Shown piece after piece: positions 17,079 through 25,679 of a stretch of DNA of 64,000 nt (within the stretch, counting starts at the first letter, position 1; every line of letters starts with the position of its first letter). The notes under the pieces were generated by a model that was not told where the DNA came from, ran no database searches, and saw nothing but the letters and a program-made list of their open reading frames with translations. The DNA lies in assembly GCF_002092855.1 (NCBI RefSeq), contig NZ_LVLC01000023.1, positions 62,001 through 126,000 on the forward strand. The letters run 5' to 3'. The DNA comes from Campylobacter concisus (GTDB lineage: Bacteria; Campylobacterota; Campylobacteria; Campylobacterales; Campylobacteraceae). A program made the translations under genes and the position numbers.

Positions 17079-17348
17079 TTAAGCAGCTTTTAGAGTATTT
17101 ACCAATTGTGCAAGGCGACTAACGCGGCGAGCAGCAGTTTGCTTCTTCAAAAAGCCTCTACTTACGAAGCTATGGATGCTTTTGTTAGCAACTTTTAAAG
17201 CTTCATTTGCAGCATTTAGATCTTTAGCTTCTACAGCTACACGCACTGCTTTTGTGATATTTTTAAGTCTTGTGCGGTAAAATCTATTTTTTTCTGTTCT
17301 TTTTATAGTTTGTCTAGCTCTTTTTTCAGCAGATTTATGGTTTGCCAT
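17079..17348 (-). CDS. rpsT: 30S ribosomal protein S20
   Basis: An 89-residue, Lys/Arg/Ala-rich helical protein that binds 16S rRNA in the small subunit body. The typical opening [21 protein letters not shown] and the closing [16 protein letters not shown] identify it. AAAAAGG lies eight bases before the ATG. It is upstream of prfA in one transcription unit. Confidence 0.96.
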   Translation of the reverse strand: MANHKSAEKRARQTIKRTEKNRFYRTRLKNITKAVRVAVEAKDLNAANEALKVANKSIHSFVSRGFLKKQTAARRVSRLAQLVNTLKAA

Positions 17349-17379
17349 AATATACCTTTTTGAATAATTTTAGTCGGTG

Positions 17380-17385
17380 ATTATA
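17380..17385 (-). promoter_or_regulatory. Candidate -10 box TATAAT of rpsT-prfA
   Basis: A perfect TATAAT on the minus strand, preceded by TTTTTAA, lies 32 bases upstream of the rpsT ATG, giving a short leader that still contains the AAAAAGG ribosome site. Confidence 0.5.
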
Positions 17386-17505
17386 TTAAAAATATAATAA
17401 ATTTAACCTTAATTTAAGTCATCCTTAATGAAGGTAAAATTTTAGATTTTAAATTAGGTAAATTCTGATAAAATAGCACAATTTTATAATAAAAAGGATA
17501 AATTT

Positions 17506-18846
17506 ATGAAACTATTTGGAACGGATGGAGTTCGTGGAAAAGCTGGTGAGAAGCTTTCAGCTCAAACATCTATGCGTCTTGCAATGGCGGCTGGAATTTA
17601 CTTTAGAAAGACCTCAGCTACAAATGTGATTTTGGTTGGAAAAGATACTAGAAAAAGCGGCTATATGATCGAAACTGCCATCGTTGCGGGGCTAACTGCA
17701 GTTGGCTACAACGTCCTTCAAATAGGCCCTATGCCAACGCCTGCGATCGCATTTTTAACAGAAAATATGCGCTGTGACGCTGGTATCATGATAAGCGCAT
17801 CGCACAACCCATACTACGATAACGGCATCAAATTTTTTGATAGCTTTGGCAACAAACTTGATGAAAAAATAGAAGCTGAGATAGAGAAAATTTTCTACGA
17901 CGACGAGCTCATCGCAAACGCCCAAAAAACGATGACAGAGATCGGCGCAAACAAAAGGATCGACGATGTTATCGGCAGATATATCGTGCAAATCAAAAAT
18001 TCATTCCCAAAAGAGTTAAATTTAAAGAATTTACGAGTAGTTTTAGACGTGGCAAACGGAGCTGCTTACAAGGTCGCACCAACCGTATTTAGCGAGCTTG
18101 GAGCTGACGTCATCGTTATAAACGACGAGCCAAATGGTAGCAACATTAACCAAAACTGTGGCGCGCTTCATCCAGAGGATCTAGCAAGCGAAGTAAAAAG
18201 GCTTCGTGCCGACATCGGCTTTGCATTTGACGGCGATGCTGATAGGCTTGTAGTAGTTGACGAAAACGGCGAAGTTGTGCATGGCGACGCGATACTTGGC
18301 TCGTTGGCTGCATTTTTATACGAGCAAAAGGCTCTAAAAGGTGGTGCCATCGTGGCTACGGTAATGAGTAACGCAGCACTTGATGACTATCTAAAAGCTC
18401 ATAAGATCAAACTACTTCGCTCAAACGTAGGCGATAAATACGTGCTTGAGATGATGAAAGAAAATGGTATAAATTTTGGCGGTGAGCAAAGCGGTCACGT
18501 CATTTTTAACGACTACGCTAAGACTGGCGACGGCCTTGTTACCTCAATGCAAGTTGTCGCGATGATGCTTAAAAAAGGTAAAAAAGCTAGCGAAATTTTT
18601 GGCGAGCTAAAGCCATATCCGCAAATTTTGCTAAATTTAAAGATCACAGAGAAAAAGCCGCTTGATAAGATAGAGGGGCTAAAAGAGCTTGAGGCTAACC
18701 TTGCAAAAGAGGGCATAAGGTCGCTCTTTAGATACTCTGGCACTGAGAATTTGATCAGACTTTTGCTTGAGGGTAAAAATCAAACTTTAGTTGAAAAACG
18801 CATGGATGAAGTTGAGAAATTTTTCATAAAAGCCTTAAATGCGTAA
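17506..18846 (+). CDS. glmM: Phosphoglucosamine mutase GlmM
   Basis: A 446-residue enzyme interconverting GlcN-6-P and GlcN-1-P on the way to UDP-GlcNAc for peptidoglycan and LOS. The N-terminus reads [14 protein letters not shown]; the phosphoserine loop is [17 protein letters not shown] (about residue 100), the Mg-binding loop [10 protein letters not shown] (about 240), the sugar loop [10 protein letters not shown], and the C-terminal phosphate loop [23 protein letters not shown] precedes the ATG. The gene overlaps lspA by eight bases, an arrangement common in campylobacters. Confidence 0.96.
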   Translation: MKLFGTDGVRGKAGEKLSAQTSMRLAMAAGIYFRKTSATNVILVGKDTRKSGYMIETAIVAGLTAVGYNVLQIGPMPTPAIAFLTENMRCDAGIMISASHNPYYDNGIKFFDSFGNKLDEKIEAEIEKIFYDDELIANAQKTMTEIGANKRIDDVIGRYIVQIKNSFPKELNLKNLRVVLDVANGAAYKVAPTVFSELGADVIVINDEPNGSNINQNCGALHPEDLASEVKRLRADIGFAFDGDADRLVVVDENGEVVHGDAILGSLAAFLYEQKALKGGAIVATVMSNAALDDYLKAHKIKLLRSNVGDKYVLEMMKENGINFGGEQSGHVIFNDYAKTGDGLVTSMQVVAMMLKKGKKASEIFGELKPYPQILLNLKITEKKPLDKIEGLKELEANLAKEGIRSLFRYSGTENLIRLLLEGKNQTLVEKRMDEVEKFFIKALNA

Positions 18847-19291
18847 AAACTTAGTTAAATTTTTCATCGCATTTTTTATCATTTTTATCGTTGATCAAGC
18901 GATAAAAATGATATTTATAGATGGTTTTTCGTGGGAGGGTGAGTTTTTCTCGCTAGTTCTTACATATAATAAGGGCGTTGCATTTTCGATGTTTGCCTTT
19001 TTAGATGAGTGGCTGAAATTTATCCAGATTGCCCTTATTTTAGGCGTTTTTGTCTATCTAGTCGTTGAGAAAAAGCTGCTTTGCTCGCATGCCATTTGGC
19101 TTGGAGCTTTGCTAGGAGCTGGCAGCTCAAATATCACAGATAGATTTATCCATGGCGGTGTCGTGGATTACGTCTTTTGGCACAAGTGGTTTAACTTTGC
19201 GGTCTTTAACTTCGCTGATGTGATGATCGATCTTTGCGTGGTGATGATACTTTGGCAAAGTTTTAGAAAAAGGAGAGAGAGTGGGAAATAA
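18839..19291 (+). CDS. lspA: Lipoprotein signal peptidase (signal peptidase II)
   Basis: A 150-residue inner-membrane aspartyl protease that removes signal peptides from lipoproteins. Four membrane helices. The conserved boxes are visible: [40 protein letters not shown] with the first catalytic Asp, and [13 protein letters not shown] with the second. The start overlaps glmM and the stop overlaps the TM2 gene by eleven bases. Confidence 0.95.
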   Translation: MRKNLVKFFIAFFIIFIVDQAIKMIFIDGFSWEGEFFSLVLTYNKGVAFSMFAFLDEWLKFIQIALILGVFVYLVVEKKLLCSHAIWLGALLGAGSSNITDRFIHGGVVDYVFWHKWFNFAVFNFADVMIDLCVVMILWQSFRKRRESGK

Positions 19292-19643
19292 TATCTACGT
19301 CGCATACGCGCTTTGGCTACTTACTGGCTGGCTTGGAGCGCATAGAATTTACCTTGGTAAATTTATCACTGGCTTTTTAATGATGGGACTATTTTTTATT
19401 GGTTACTCTTTGCAAATCATCCTCGTTGGTTATTTATTCTTGGCTATTTGGGGCATTTGGTGGATCATAGATGCATTTTTAGTTGGCACTTATGTCGAGA
19501 AAAATTTACAAAAGACCGAACTAAAAGAGAGACTAAAACTAAAAGATAAAGAGGACGACTTAAAAAGGCTTTACGAACTTTTTGAGAGTGGTGCGATCAG
19601 CAAGGCTGAATTTGAAGCTAGAAAAGAGATACTTTTTAGATAA
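19281..19643 (+). CDS. TM2-domain membrane protein with SHOCT-like tail
   Basis: A 120-residue protein starting with GTG at 19281, behind AGGAGAGAG. Residues about 5-75 are a TM2 domain: YALWLLTGWLGAHRIYLGKFITG, a second helix pair and the characteristic DAFLVG. The C-terminal 30 residues (LKRLYELFESGAISKAEFEARKEILF) fit the short SHOCT-type helix pair. Function of these proteins is not established. It sits inside the glmM-lspA operon ahead of hemJ. Confidence 0.8.
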   Translation: MGNNIYVAYALWLLTGWLGAHRIYLGKFITGFLMMGLFFIGYSLQIILVGYLFLAIWGIWWIIDAFLVGTYVEKNLQKTELKERLKLKDKEDDLKRLYELFESGAISKAEFEARKEILFR

Positions 19644-19652
19644 GGAGACGTT

Positions 19653-20087
19653 ATGGCAGAATATTACCTTTACTTAAAATACCTCCACTATTTGTTTTTC
19701 ATCTCGTGGATGGCAGTGCTGTTTTATCAGCCAAGGCTCTACGTTTATCACGTAGAAAACATGGACAAACCTGACTTTGTAAAAGTGGTCGAAGTGATGG
19801 AGTACAAGATGTATCACTACATCGGCTGGGTCGCGCTCATTGGCTCATTTGTCACTGGCATTTTGATACTTATCGCGATGCCTGATCTTATAAAAACTGG
19901 TCACATCCATGTCAAAATTTTAGTTGTCATCTTAATGTCCATCTATCACCTAGACCTTGGACGCTACATGAAGCAGCTCAAAGAAAAACGCTGTAACAAA
20001 AGTGGCATCTTCTTTAGAGCTTACAACGAAGTGCCAACTATCGCGATGCTTATCATCATCTGGGTCATGATAGTAAATCCATTTTAA
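19653..20087 (+). CDS. hemJ: Protoporphyrinogen oxidase HemJ
   Basis: A 144-residue four-helix membrane protein of the HemJ (UPF0093) family that oxidises protoporphyrinogen IX to protoporphyrin IX in bacteria lacking HemG/HemY. The conserved His lies in the first helix (LKYLHYLFFISWMAVLFYQPRLYVYH), with the invariant Lys-containing stretch HIHVKILVV and the terminal NEVPTIAMLIIIWVMIV. AAGGAG precedes the ATG. It fits a small envelope operon after lspA and TM2. Confidence 0.9.
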   Translation: MAEYYLYLKYLHYLFFISWMAVLFYQPRLYVYHVENMDKPDFVKVVEVMEYKMYHYIGWVALIGSFVTGILILIAMPDLIKTGHIHVKILVVILMSIYHLDLGRYMKQLKEKRCNKSGIFFRAYNEVPTIAMLIIIWVMIVNPF

Positions 20088-20096
20088 GGGAATTTG

Positions 20097-20642
20097 ATGA
20101 AGAAATTTTTAGCATTTATCGCTTTGCCAGCGCTCTTGCTCGCGGCTACTCAGTACTTTGAGCCGGTGCAGATAAAATTTGACAACAGACTATATTCACT
20201 AGCATATTCAGCCAAGCCTGTGCCAAATTTATTCACACAGGAGTACTTGCTCCCTGGTGAGAAGCTAGATAGTTTTAGCTACATGCTCTCGCTAAATACG
20301 CTTAAATTTGACGCTACACCAGAGCAAGCAGTCGAGCAAAAGATAAATGATCTAAAAGAGCTAAAAGCAAAAGGACTAAAAGTAGCTTATAAAAAGGGTT
20401 CGCTGGCAAATGAAATTTATCTTGATATCACGATATTTTCAAATCTAAATGGCGTACCAACAGCTGAGCACTCGATATATCGCTACACCAAACAAGGCGG
20501 AAATTTAGTCCTTTTTACCATCCAAAGGCGTGCTTATAAAAAAGAGGGCATTCAAAGATTTGCTACAAATTTCACGATAGAGTCGCAAGATTTTAGCAAA
20601 AAAGCCCTAGCCACACCTTTTCCACAAATCATCAATAGATAG
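20097..20642 (+). CDS. Hypothetical secreted protein
   Basis: A 181-residue protein that I do not recognise. The N-terminus is a signal peptide (MKKFLAFIALPALLLAA) with cleavage probably before TQYFEP, so it is periplasmic. The mature part looks like a mixed alpha/beta domain with no Cys and no repeats. I start it at ATG 20097, six bases after AAGGG, rather than at the adjacent TTG 20094. It follows hemJ closely and ends before a hairpin, so it closes this operon. Confidence 0.72.
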   Translation: MKKFLAFIALPALLLAATQYFEPVQIKFDNRLYSLAYSAKPVPNLFTQEYLLPGEKLDSFSYMLSLNTLKFDATPEQAVEQKINDLKELKAKGLKVAYKKGSLANEIYLDITIFSNLNGVPTAEHSIYRYTKQGGNLVLFTIQRRAYKKEGIQRFATNFTIESQDFSKKALATPFPQIINR

Positions 20643-20643
20643 A

Positions 20644-20682
20644 AAAATTTGAGTATAAATTTAGCCTTTGCACTCAAATTTT
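20644..20682 (+). terminator. Candidate operon-end hairpin
   Basis: Eleven-base perfect arms AAAATTTGAGT/ACTCAAATTTT with a 17-base loop, directly after the stop of the hypothetical gene. The arm itself ends in TTTT. AU-rich, so moderate support only. Confidence 0.45.
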
Positions 20683-20727
20683 AAAACTAGACTTAATAAA
20701 TTTATCTAAAAATAAAACGAATAGTTA

Positions 20728-20733
20728 TATGAT
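20728..20733 (+). promoter_or_regulatory. Candidate -10 box TATGAT of the biotin carboxylase gene
   Basis: TATGAT in AGTTATATGATAAGC lies 26 bases before the ATG at 20759, downstream of the preceding hairpin and upstream of an AAAAAGGA ribosome site. Confidence 0.4.
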
Positions 20734-20758
20734 AAGCAAAACTCAAAAAGGATAGCCT

Positions 20759-22198
20759 ATGATACATAAAATTCTTATCGCAAATCGTGGTGAGATCGCA
20801 GTTAGGATAGTCAGAGCTTGTAGGGATTTACACATTCAAAGCGTAGGAATTTACACAGCGCCAGATAGCGAGTGCTTACATGTGAGGATCGCTGATGAAG
20901 CCTATCAAGTGGGCGAAGATCCGATCAAAGGCTATCTTGACGCCAAAGCTATCGTAAAGCTTGCTAAAGAGTGCGGGGCTGACGCGATACACCCAGGATA
21001 CGGCTTTTTAAGCGAAAACTACGAATTTGCAAAGGCAGTCGAGGACGCTGGGCTTATCTTTATCGGTCCAAAGGCTGAAGTGATCAGAAAAATGGGCGAT
21101 AAAAACATCGCTAGATATCTGATGAAGAAAAACGGCATACCGATAGTTCCAGGTACTGAAAAGCTAAATGATGAGAGCATGGACGCCATAAAAGAGCATG
21201 CTAGACGCATCGGCTATCCAGTCATCTTAAAAGCAAGTGGTGGTGGTGGTGGCCGTGGCATTAGAGAGGTCTGGCAAGAAGAAGATATGCAAGATGCCTT
21301 TGAGTCGTGCACCAGAGAGGCTAAGGCATACTTTAACAATGACGAAGTTTTTATGGAGAAGCTTGTCGTAAATCCTCGCCACATCGAGTTTCAAATTTTA
21401 GGCGATAACTACGGCAACATCATCCACCTTTGCGAGCGTGACTGCTCTATCCAAAGGCGCCACCAAAAGATCATTGAGATCGCACCTTGCCCATCTATCA
21501 GTGAAAATTTAAGAAAGATCATGGGTGTGACTGCGGTGGCTGCTGCAAAGGCTGTGGGCTACTCAAACGTCGGAACTATCGAGTTTTTGCTAGATGACTA
21601 CAACAACTTTTACTTCATGGAGATGAACACCCGTATCCAAGTGGAGCACGGCATCACTGAAGAGATCACAGGACATGACCTAGTCGTTAGGCAGATAAGG
21701 ATCGCAGCTGGTGAAATTTTAGAGATCGAGCAAAGCGACATCAAGCCGCGCGGCTACGCGATAGAAGCAAGGATCACGGCTGAAAATGTCTGGGAGAATT
21801 TCATCCCAGCACCAGGCACGATCGAGGGCTACTACCCAGCCCTTGGCCCATCTGTGCGTGTCGATAGCCACGTCTATAAAGACTACACCATACCGCCATT
21901 TTATGACTCTTTGATCGCAAAGCTGATCGTAAAGGCGACCGACTACGATCTAGCGGTAAATAAGCTTGAAAGAGCACTTGAAGAATTTACCATCGAAGGC
22001 GTGCGAACGATCATCCCATTTTTGCTAACGATCAGCAAAAGTAAAGAGTTTAGAAGAGGATTTTTCGATACTAGCTACGTTGAGAAAAACTTAAAAACTA
22101 TCCTTGAAAACACCTATGACGATATGAATAAAGAGCCAAATGACGACCTAGAAGAAGTCATCGTAGAGGCGATAAAAAGATATAAAAAGAAGAGATAA
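20759..22198 (+). CDS. pycA: Biotin carboxylase (probable pyruvate carboxylase subunit A)
   Basis: A 479-residue biotin carboxylase that carboxylates biotin on a partner carrier protein using ATP and bicarbonate. It has the N-terminal ILIANRGEIAVRIVRACRD, the ATP-grasp glycine loop KASGGGGGRGIREV, the core ERDCSIQRRHQKIIEIAP, FYFMEMNTRIQVEHGITEE and the C-terminal lid domain. It runs about 30 residues longer than a typical AccC, with an acidic/basic tail (NDDLEEVIVEAIKRYKKKR). That is the size of the C. jejuni two-subunit pyruvate carboxylase alpha chain, so PycA is favoured over AccC; the choice is inference. The biotin-carrier subunit is not in this window. Confidence 0.85.
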   Translation: MIHKILIANRGEIAVRIVRACRDLHIQSVGIYTAPDSECLHVRIADEAYQVGEDPIKGYLDAKAIVKLAKECGADAIHPGYGFLSENYEFAKAVEDAGLIFIGPKAEVIRKMGDKNIARYLMKKNGIPIVPGTEKLNDESMDAIKEHARRIGYPVILKASGGGGGRGIREVWQEEDMQDAFESCTREAKAYFNNDEVFMEKLVVNPRHIEFQILGDNYGNIIHLCERDCSIQRRHQKIIEIAPCPSISENLRKIMGVTAVAAAKAVGYSNVGTIEFLLDDYNNFYFMEMNTRIQVEHGITEEITGHDLVVRQIRIAAGEILEIEQSDIKPRGYAIEARITAENVWENFIPAPGTIEGYYPALGPSVRVDSHVYKDYTIPPFYDSLIAKLIVKATDYDLAVNKLERALEEFTIEGVRTIIPFLLTISKSKEFRRGFFDTSYVEKNLKTILENTYDDMNKEPNDDLEEVIVEAIKRYKKKR

Positions 22199-22211
22199 AT
22201 TTATCTCTTTA

Positions 22212-22241
22212 TGGCTTTGGCGATAAATTTCGCCAAAGCTA
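22212..22241. terminator. Strong hairpin between the biotin carboxylase gene and a facing pseudogene
   Basis: Perfect ten-base arms GCTTTGGCGA/TCGCCAAAGC (12 with a G-U and an A-U pair) around a six-base loop. It lies 13 bases after the carboxylase stop and overlaps the last codon of the decayed minus-strand gene, so it suits bidirectional termination although no long U-tract follows. Confidence 0.55.
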
Positions 22242-22818
22242 AATCCTCGCGCTAACTGCGTACGTCTTAGCTCCGTCATTTACCATAGCGTAGAGTCTAC
22301 TGGAATGATCTGATCTGTAACTAAGCCAAAATTTCAAACTATATCTTTTTTAGTAGCAAGCCATCTTTAGCGTTTATCAAAACTGGTTTATTTTTCGGTT
22401 TATAAGCAAAATTTGACCATTAATCCAAGCAAAGTACTCCGCGCCACTTGTTTTAAATTTAAATATCACCTCGCCACTTTTTACCTCAACAGCGTATAGA
22501 TATCCGCCATTGCCAGCGGTACCAAAGCAAAACATCCCCCTCGCGCAGGCAAACTGGCGTGTAGAGATATGTGCCAAGCTTTAGCCACCAGATAGTTTTG
22601 CCTATTCTTGTACTATGTCTTTAGGCGGCACACTCTCATTTAAATTTTTTATCTTTTGCTTCGCCCTTGAACTCTGAGCCACTCAAAATTTATTTGCACT
22701 CCACTATAAGTGGCGAACTCATTCGTACGCGAAAGCCCTCAAGTTCGTATGTTTTAGCGTCGTCATAAATCTCTTTTATGGGCTACGCGGCCTTACCAAG
22801 CCAATTTTACCTTATCAT
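22239..22818 (-). pseudogene. Decayed gene with beta-propeller-like (PQQ-like) repeats
   Basis: The minus strand carries a coding trace broken by several frameshifts and stops. A plausible start is ATG 22818 after AAAGGA. Pieces in order: KEIYDDAKTYELEGFRVRMS, then an SGSEFKGEAKDKKFK piece, a TIWWLKLGTYLYTPVCL piece, GGYLYAVEVKSGEVIFKFKT, WINGQILLINRK, KPVLINAKDGLLLKK, and FWLSYRSDHSSRLYAMVND ending at TAG 22239. The motif LYAVEVKSGEVIFKF with the following INAKDG resembles one blade of PQQ-like or WD-type propellers. The fold call is tentative; the decay is clear. Further upstream (22855-22925) a second fragment NLDHDLHKFKKLAEITKK may be the end of another lost gene. Confidence 0.6.
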
Positions 22819-22993
22819 TAATCCTTTATAATATCTCGCATTTAGTGATTGCTAGTTTTCTTAGTTATCTCTGCCAGCTTCTTAAATTTATGAAGATCGT
22901 GGTCTAAATTTGGTGACAAATGGGTCAAAATCAAAAGCGCACCGAGTTAAATTTGATAAAATTTGCCAAAATTTAGCAGATTAAAGGACTAAT

Positions 22994-23590
22994 ATGTTTT
23001 TAAAGCTAGATGAAATCGCTCAAAAGTTAGATCAAATTTTCTTACCACTAGAGCAAGAGGGTATGACTGGCATGAGGCTCTTGCTTCAAAATGATATTAA
23101 AGCTACTACACAAGCACTTAAAAACGCAGAAAAGGCTCTTGGCGTAAATTTCCCAGCTAAATTTGCAGAGCTAATGAGCAAATTTGACCTTGGAAATTTT
23201 AAAATTTGCAATGTCAAATTTGGCTCCAAAGGCGATTACGTGAGTGAGCTAGTACGGCTAAATAGCGTAGATGAGTTTGGTGGCAAATGGTGGAATGGCG
23301 AGACTCGCCCTTTAAATTTAATAGTCTTTGCCGTGGGTGATCCGTGGATATTTTTGCTTGATTGCACGAGTGGCGCGGTCTATGCATGGCTACTTGGAGA
23401 TAAAAAGCTTTGCAGCAGGCGCGTTGCGAGTGACTTTGAAAAATTTTTTATAGTGCTTGCTAGCATCGATATAGCAAGGCTAAATGATGAAGCTATGCCA
23501 AAGGCCGAAGAAGTGCTTAAATTCGTTCAAACAGATAGCACTCGTACTAATAGAGCCTTTGACTTTTGGCAGGAGTTACTTCAAATTTAA
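22994..23590 (+). CDS. SMI1/KNR4 (SUKH) family protein, candidate immunity protein
   Basis: A 198-residue cytoplasmic protein with the SUKH-domain pattern: KNAEKALGVNFPAKFAELM early (first helix and the L-P motif), then a WWNGE turn, LNLIVFAVGDPWIFLLDCTSG, VYAWL, and a closing DFEKFFIVLASID. SUKH proteins commonly neutralise toxins of contact-dependent or polymorphic toxin systems, but many are orphans of unknown use. No toxin gene is visible here. AAAGGA precedes the ATG. A broken paralogue lies 1.8 kb downstream, across gdhA, and the upstream flank holds another decayed gene, so this is probably a relic of a larger accessory locus. Confidence 0.8.
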   Translation: MFLKLDEIAQKLDQIFLPLEQEGMTGMRLLLQNDIKATTQALKNAEKALGVNFPAKFAELMSKFDLGNFKICNVKFGSKGDYVSELVRLNSVDEFGGKWWNGETRPLNLIVFAVGDPWIFLLDCTSGAVYAWLLGDKKLCSRRVASDFEKFFIVLASIDIARLNDEAMPKAEEVLKFVQTDSTRTNRAFDFWQELLQI

Positions 23591-23777
23591 TAAATTTTAT
23601 TCACAAAAATTTATCTACATAAAATCAAATCAAAACCAATAAAATCGCTTTTTATAAATTTAGTTTCGATATGTAACGCTCATCGCCTAAAATAAAAATA
23701 TAAAAATAAATTTAAATAAAAATTTTTTCTAGGAGAGTTAATATTCAACTACGAAAATTTGACGAATAGGAGCTAAG

Positions 23778-25136
23778 ATGAGCGAGTACATCGAAAAAAC
23801 GATGGAGTGGATAAAAAAGACCAATCCGGGTCAAGGCGTCTTTGTCCAGGCTGCGACCGAGGTTTTAAACAGCCTCGAGCCGCTTATAAAAAGAGAGAGC
23901 AAGTACCAAAAACACGCGATACTAGAACGCATCGTCATACCTGAGCGCACGGTGATCTTTCGCGTCACGTACACGGGTGACGACGGCAGACCGCAGGCAA
24001 ATAACGGCTACCGCGTACAGTTTAACTCAGCCGTGGGCCCCTATAAAGGCGGCATCAGACTGCATCCTAGCGTGGATCTTGGCGTGCTAAAATTTCTAGG
24101 ATTTGAGCAAATTTTTAAAAACTCGCTCACGGGCGTAAATATCGGCGGCGCAAAAGGCGGCAGCACCTTTGATCCAAAAGGCAAGAGCGAGGGCGAGATA
24201 ATGCGCTTTTGCCAGGCGTTTATGAGCGAGCTTTACCGCCACATCGGCAACACCGTGGACGTGCCCGCAGGCGACATCGGCGTTGGCGCGCGCGAGATCG
24301 GATATATGTTTGGGCAGTATAAAAAACTCACGGGCAGGTTTGACGGCATACTAACGGGCAAGGGGCTAAACTGGGGTGGCAGCCTAGCGCGCACGGAGGC
24401 GACCGGATACGGGTTAGTGTATTTTACGCAAAATATGCTCAAAAGAGCGAGCCTTGGGCTAGAGGGCAAAAAATGCAACATAAGCGGTAGCGGAAACGTC
24501 GCCATCTACACGGTAGAAAAGCTCTATCAAGTAGGCGCGCTGCCTATCACGGTTTCTGATTCAAACGGATACGTTTACGACGCAGAGGGCGTCGATCTAG
24601 CGGTACTTAAAGAGCTAAAAGAAGTCAAACGCGCGCGCCTTAGCGAATACGTTAAATTTAGACCGAACGCAAGATACGTAAGCGTAAGCGAGTACAAAGA
24701 GGGCAGAAACGGCGTGTGGGACGTGCCGTGCGACGGGGCATTTCCGTGTGCGACGCAAAACGAGCTTCACTTAGCCGACATAAAGACGCTCTACGCTAAC
24801 GGCTGCCGTTTCGTGGCTGAGGGGGCAAATATGCCAAGCACACTTGATGCGATAAATTTTATGCTAGCGCAAAAGGATTTTTACTTCGCTCCGGCAAAGG
24901 CGGCAAACGCTGGTGGCGTGGGCACAAGTGGCCTTGAGATGATGCAAAACGCTGGCATGACTTCGTGGAGCTTTGAGGAGGTAGATCACAGACTTCATGG
25001 CATCATGAATCATATCTTCGAGCTTAGCTACGAGACTAGCAAGGAGTTTGGCGACGAGGGAAATCTAGTACTTGGCTCAAATATCGCGGGCTTTAGAAAA
25101 GTGGCCGATGCGATGATAGATCAGGGATACGTGTAG
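23778..25136 (+). CDS. gdhA: Glutamate dehydrogenase, NADP-type
   Basis: A 452-residue hexameric enzyme making glutamate from 2-oxoglutarate and ammonium. Visible motifs: ERTVIFRVTYTGDDGRPQAN, the substrate segment GPYKGGIRLHPSVDLG with its Lys, FEQIFKNSLTGVNIGGAKGG, the Asp-containing VPAGDIGVGAREIGYMFGQY, and the nucleotide-binding ISGSGNVAIYTVEKL. Length is typical of the NADP-dependent bacterial class. AGGAG precedes the ATG. The DNA is markedly richer in G and C than its surroundings and uses codons such as CGC, GCG and CCG freely, unlike the flanking genes. This suggests acquisition from a higher-GC relative. It separates an intact from a broken SUKH gene. Confidence 0.95.
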   Translation: MSEYIEKTMEWIKKTNPGQGVFVQAATEVLNSLEPLIKRESKYQKHAILERIVIPERTVIFRVTYTGDDGRPQANNGYRVQFNSAVGPYKGGIRLHPSVDLGVLKFLGFEQIFKNSLTGVNIGGAKGGSTFDPKGKSEGEIMRFCQAFMSELYRHIGNTVDVPAGDIGVGAREIGYMFGQYKKLTGRFDGILTGKGLNWGGSLARTEATGYGLVYFTQNMLKRASLGLEGKKCNISGSGNVAIYTVEKLYQVGALPITVSDSNGYVYDAEGVDLAVLKELKEVKRARLSEYVKFRPNARYVSVSEYKEGRNGVWDVPCDGAFPCATQNELHLADIKTLYANGCRFVAEGANMPSTLDAINFMLAQKDFYFAPAKAANAGGVGTSGLEMMQNAGMTSWSFEEVDHRLHGIMNHIFELSYETSKEFGDEGNLVLGSNIAGFRKVADAMIDQGYV

Positions 25137-25392
25137 GGCTGATTTTGCTCTTTGCTCTATAAATTTACGTCCAAGTTAAATTTCAATATGAAGTTACTTT
25201 GGGCTTTTAGGTAAAAAGGAATTTGCCTTTTGTATGGCAAATTTTAATAGCAAACTATTAAAATTTATGCTGGATTGAAGCATTGTATATATGTGGATTT
25301 GAAGCTCGCCTAAATTTAAAGTATTTACACTAAGTTGGCGAGCAGATCACTATTTTTAGATCTTTTAGTGCAAATTTTACCAAAAGAGCTGA

Positions 25393-25679
25393 TACGGTGG
25401 CAAATGGTGGAGTGGCGAGGTTTGTGCAACAAATTTGAAAGTTTTTGCCATGGATGCTTTTGCTTGATTACACGAGTGGTATGTTTATGTGTGGCTGTTT
25501 AAAAATGAAGAAATTTGTAGCAGGCGCGTTGCGAGCGAGAAATTTTTATAGTATTAGCTGACATCGATATAGCAAGGCAAAATGAAGAAGTCCTGACAGA
25601 GAATGAGCAAACACTAAATTTTATCCAAGCAGATTATAGGGCATTTGATTTTTGCCAAGAAATGGCTTATAAAATTTAG
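25393..25679 (+). pseudogene. Broken second copy of the SUKH/SMI1 gene
   Basis: Three successive frames match the C-terminal half of the intact gene at 22994-23590: YGGKWWSGE (intact GGKWWNGE), then WMLLLDYTSG (intact WIFLLDCTSG), then VYVWLF with ICSRRVAS (intact KLCSRRVAS), and finally LADIDIAR through FDFCQEMAYKI and stop TAG. At least two frameshifts and one internal stop separate them. The N-terminal half is not recognisable. It is a decayed paralogue rather than a functional gene. Confidence 0.82.
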
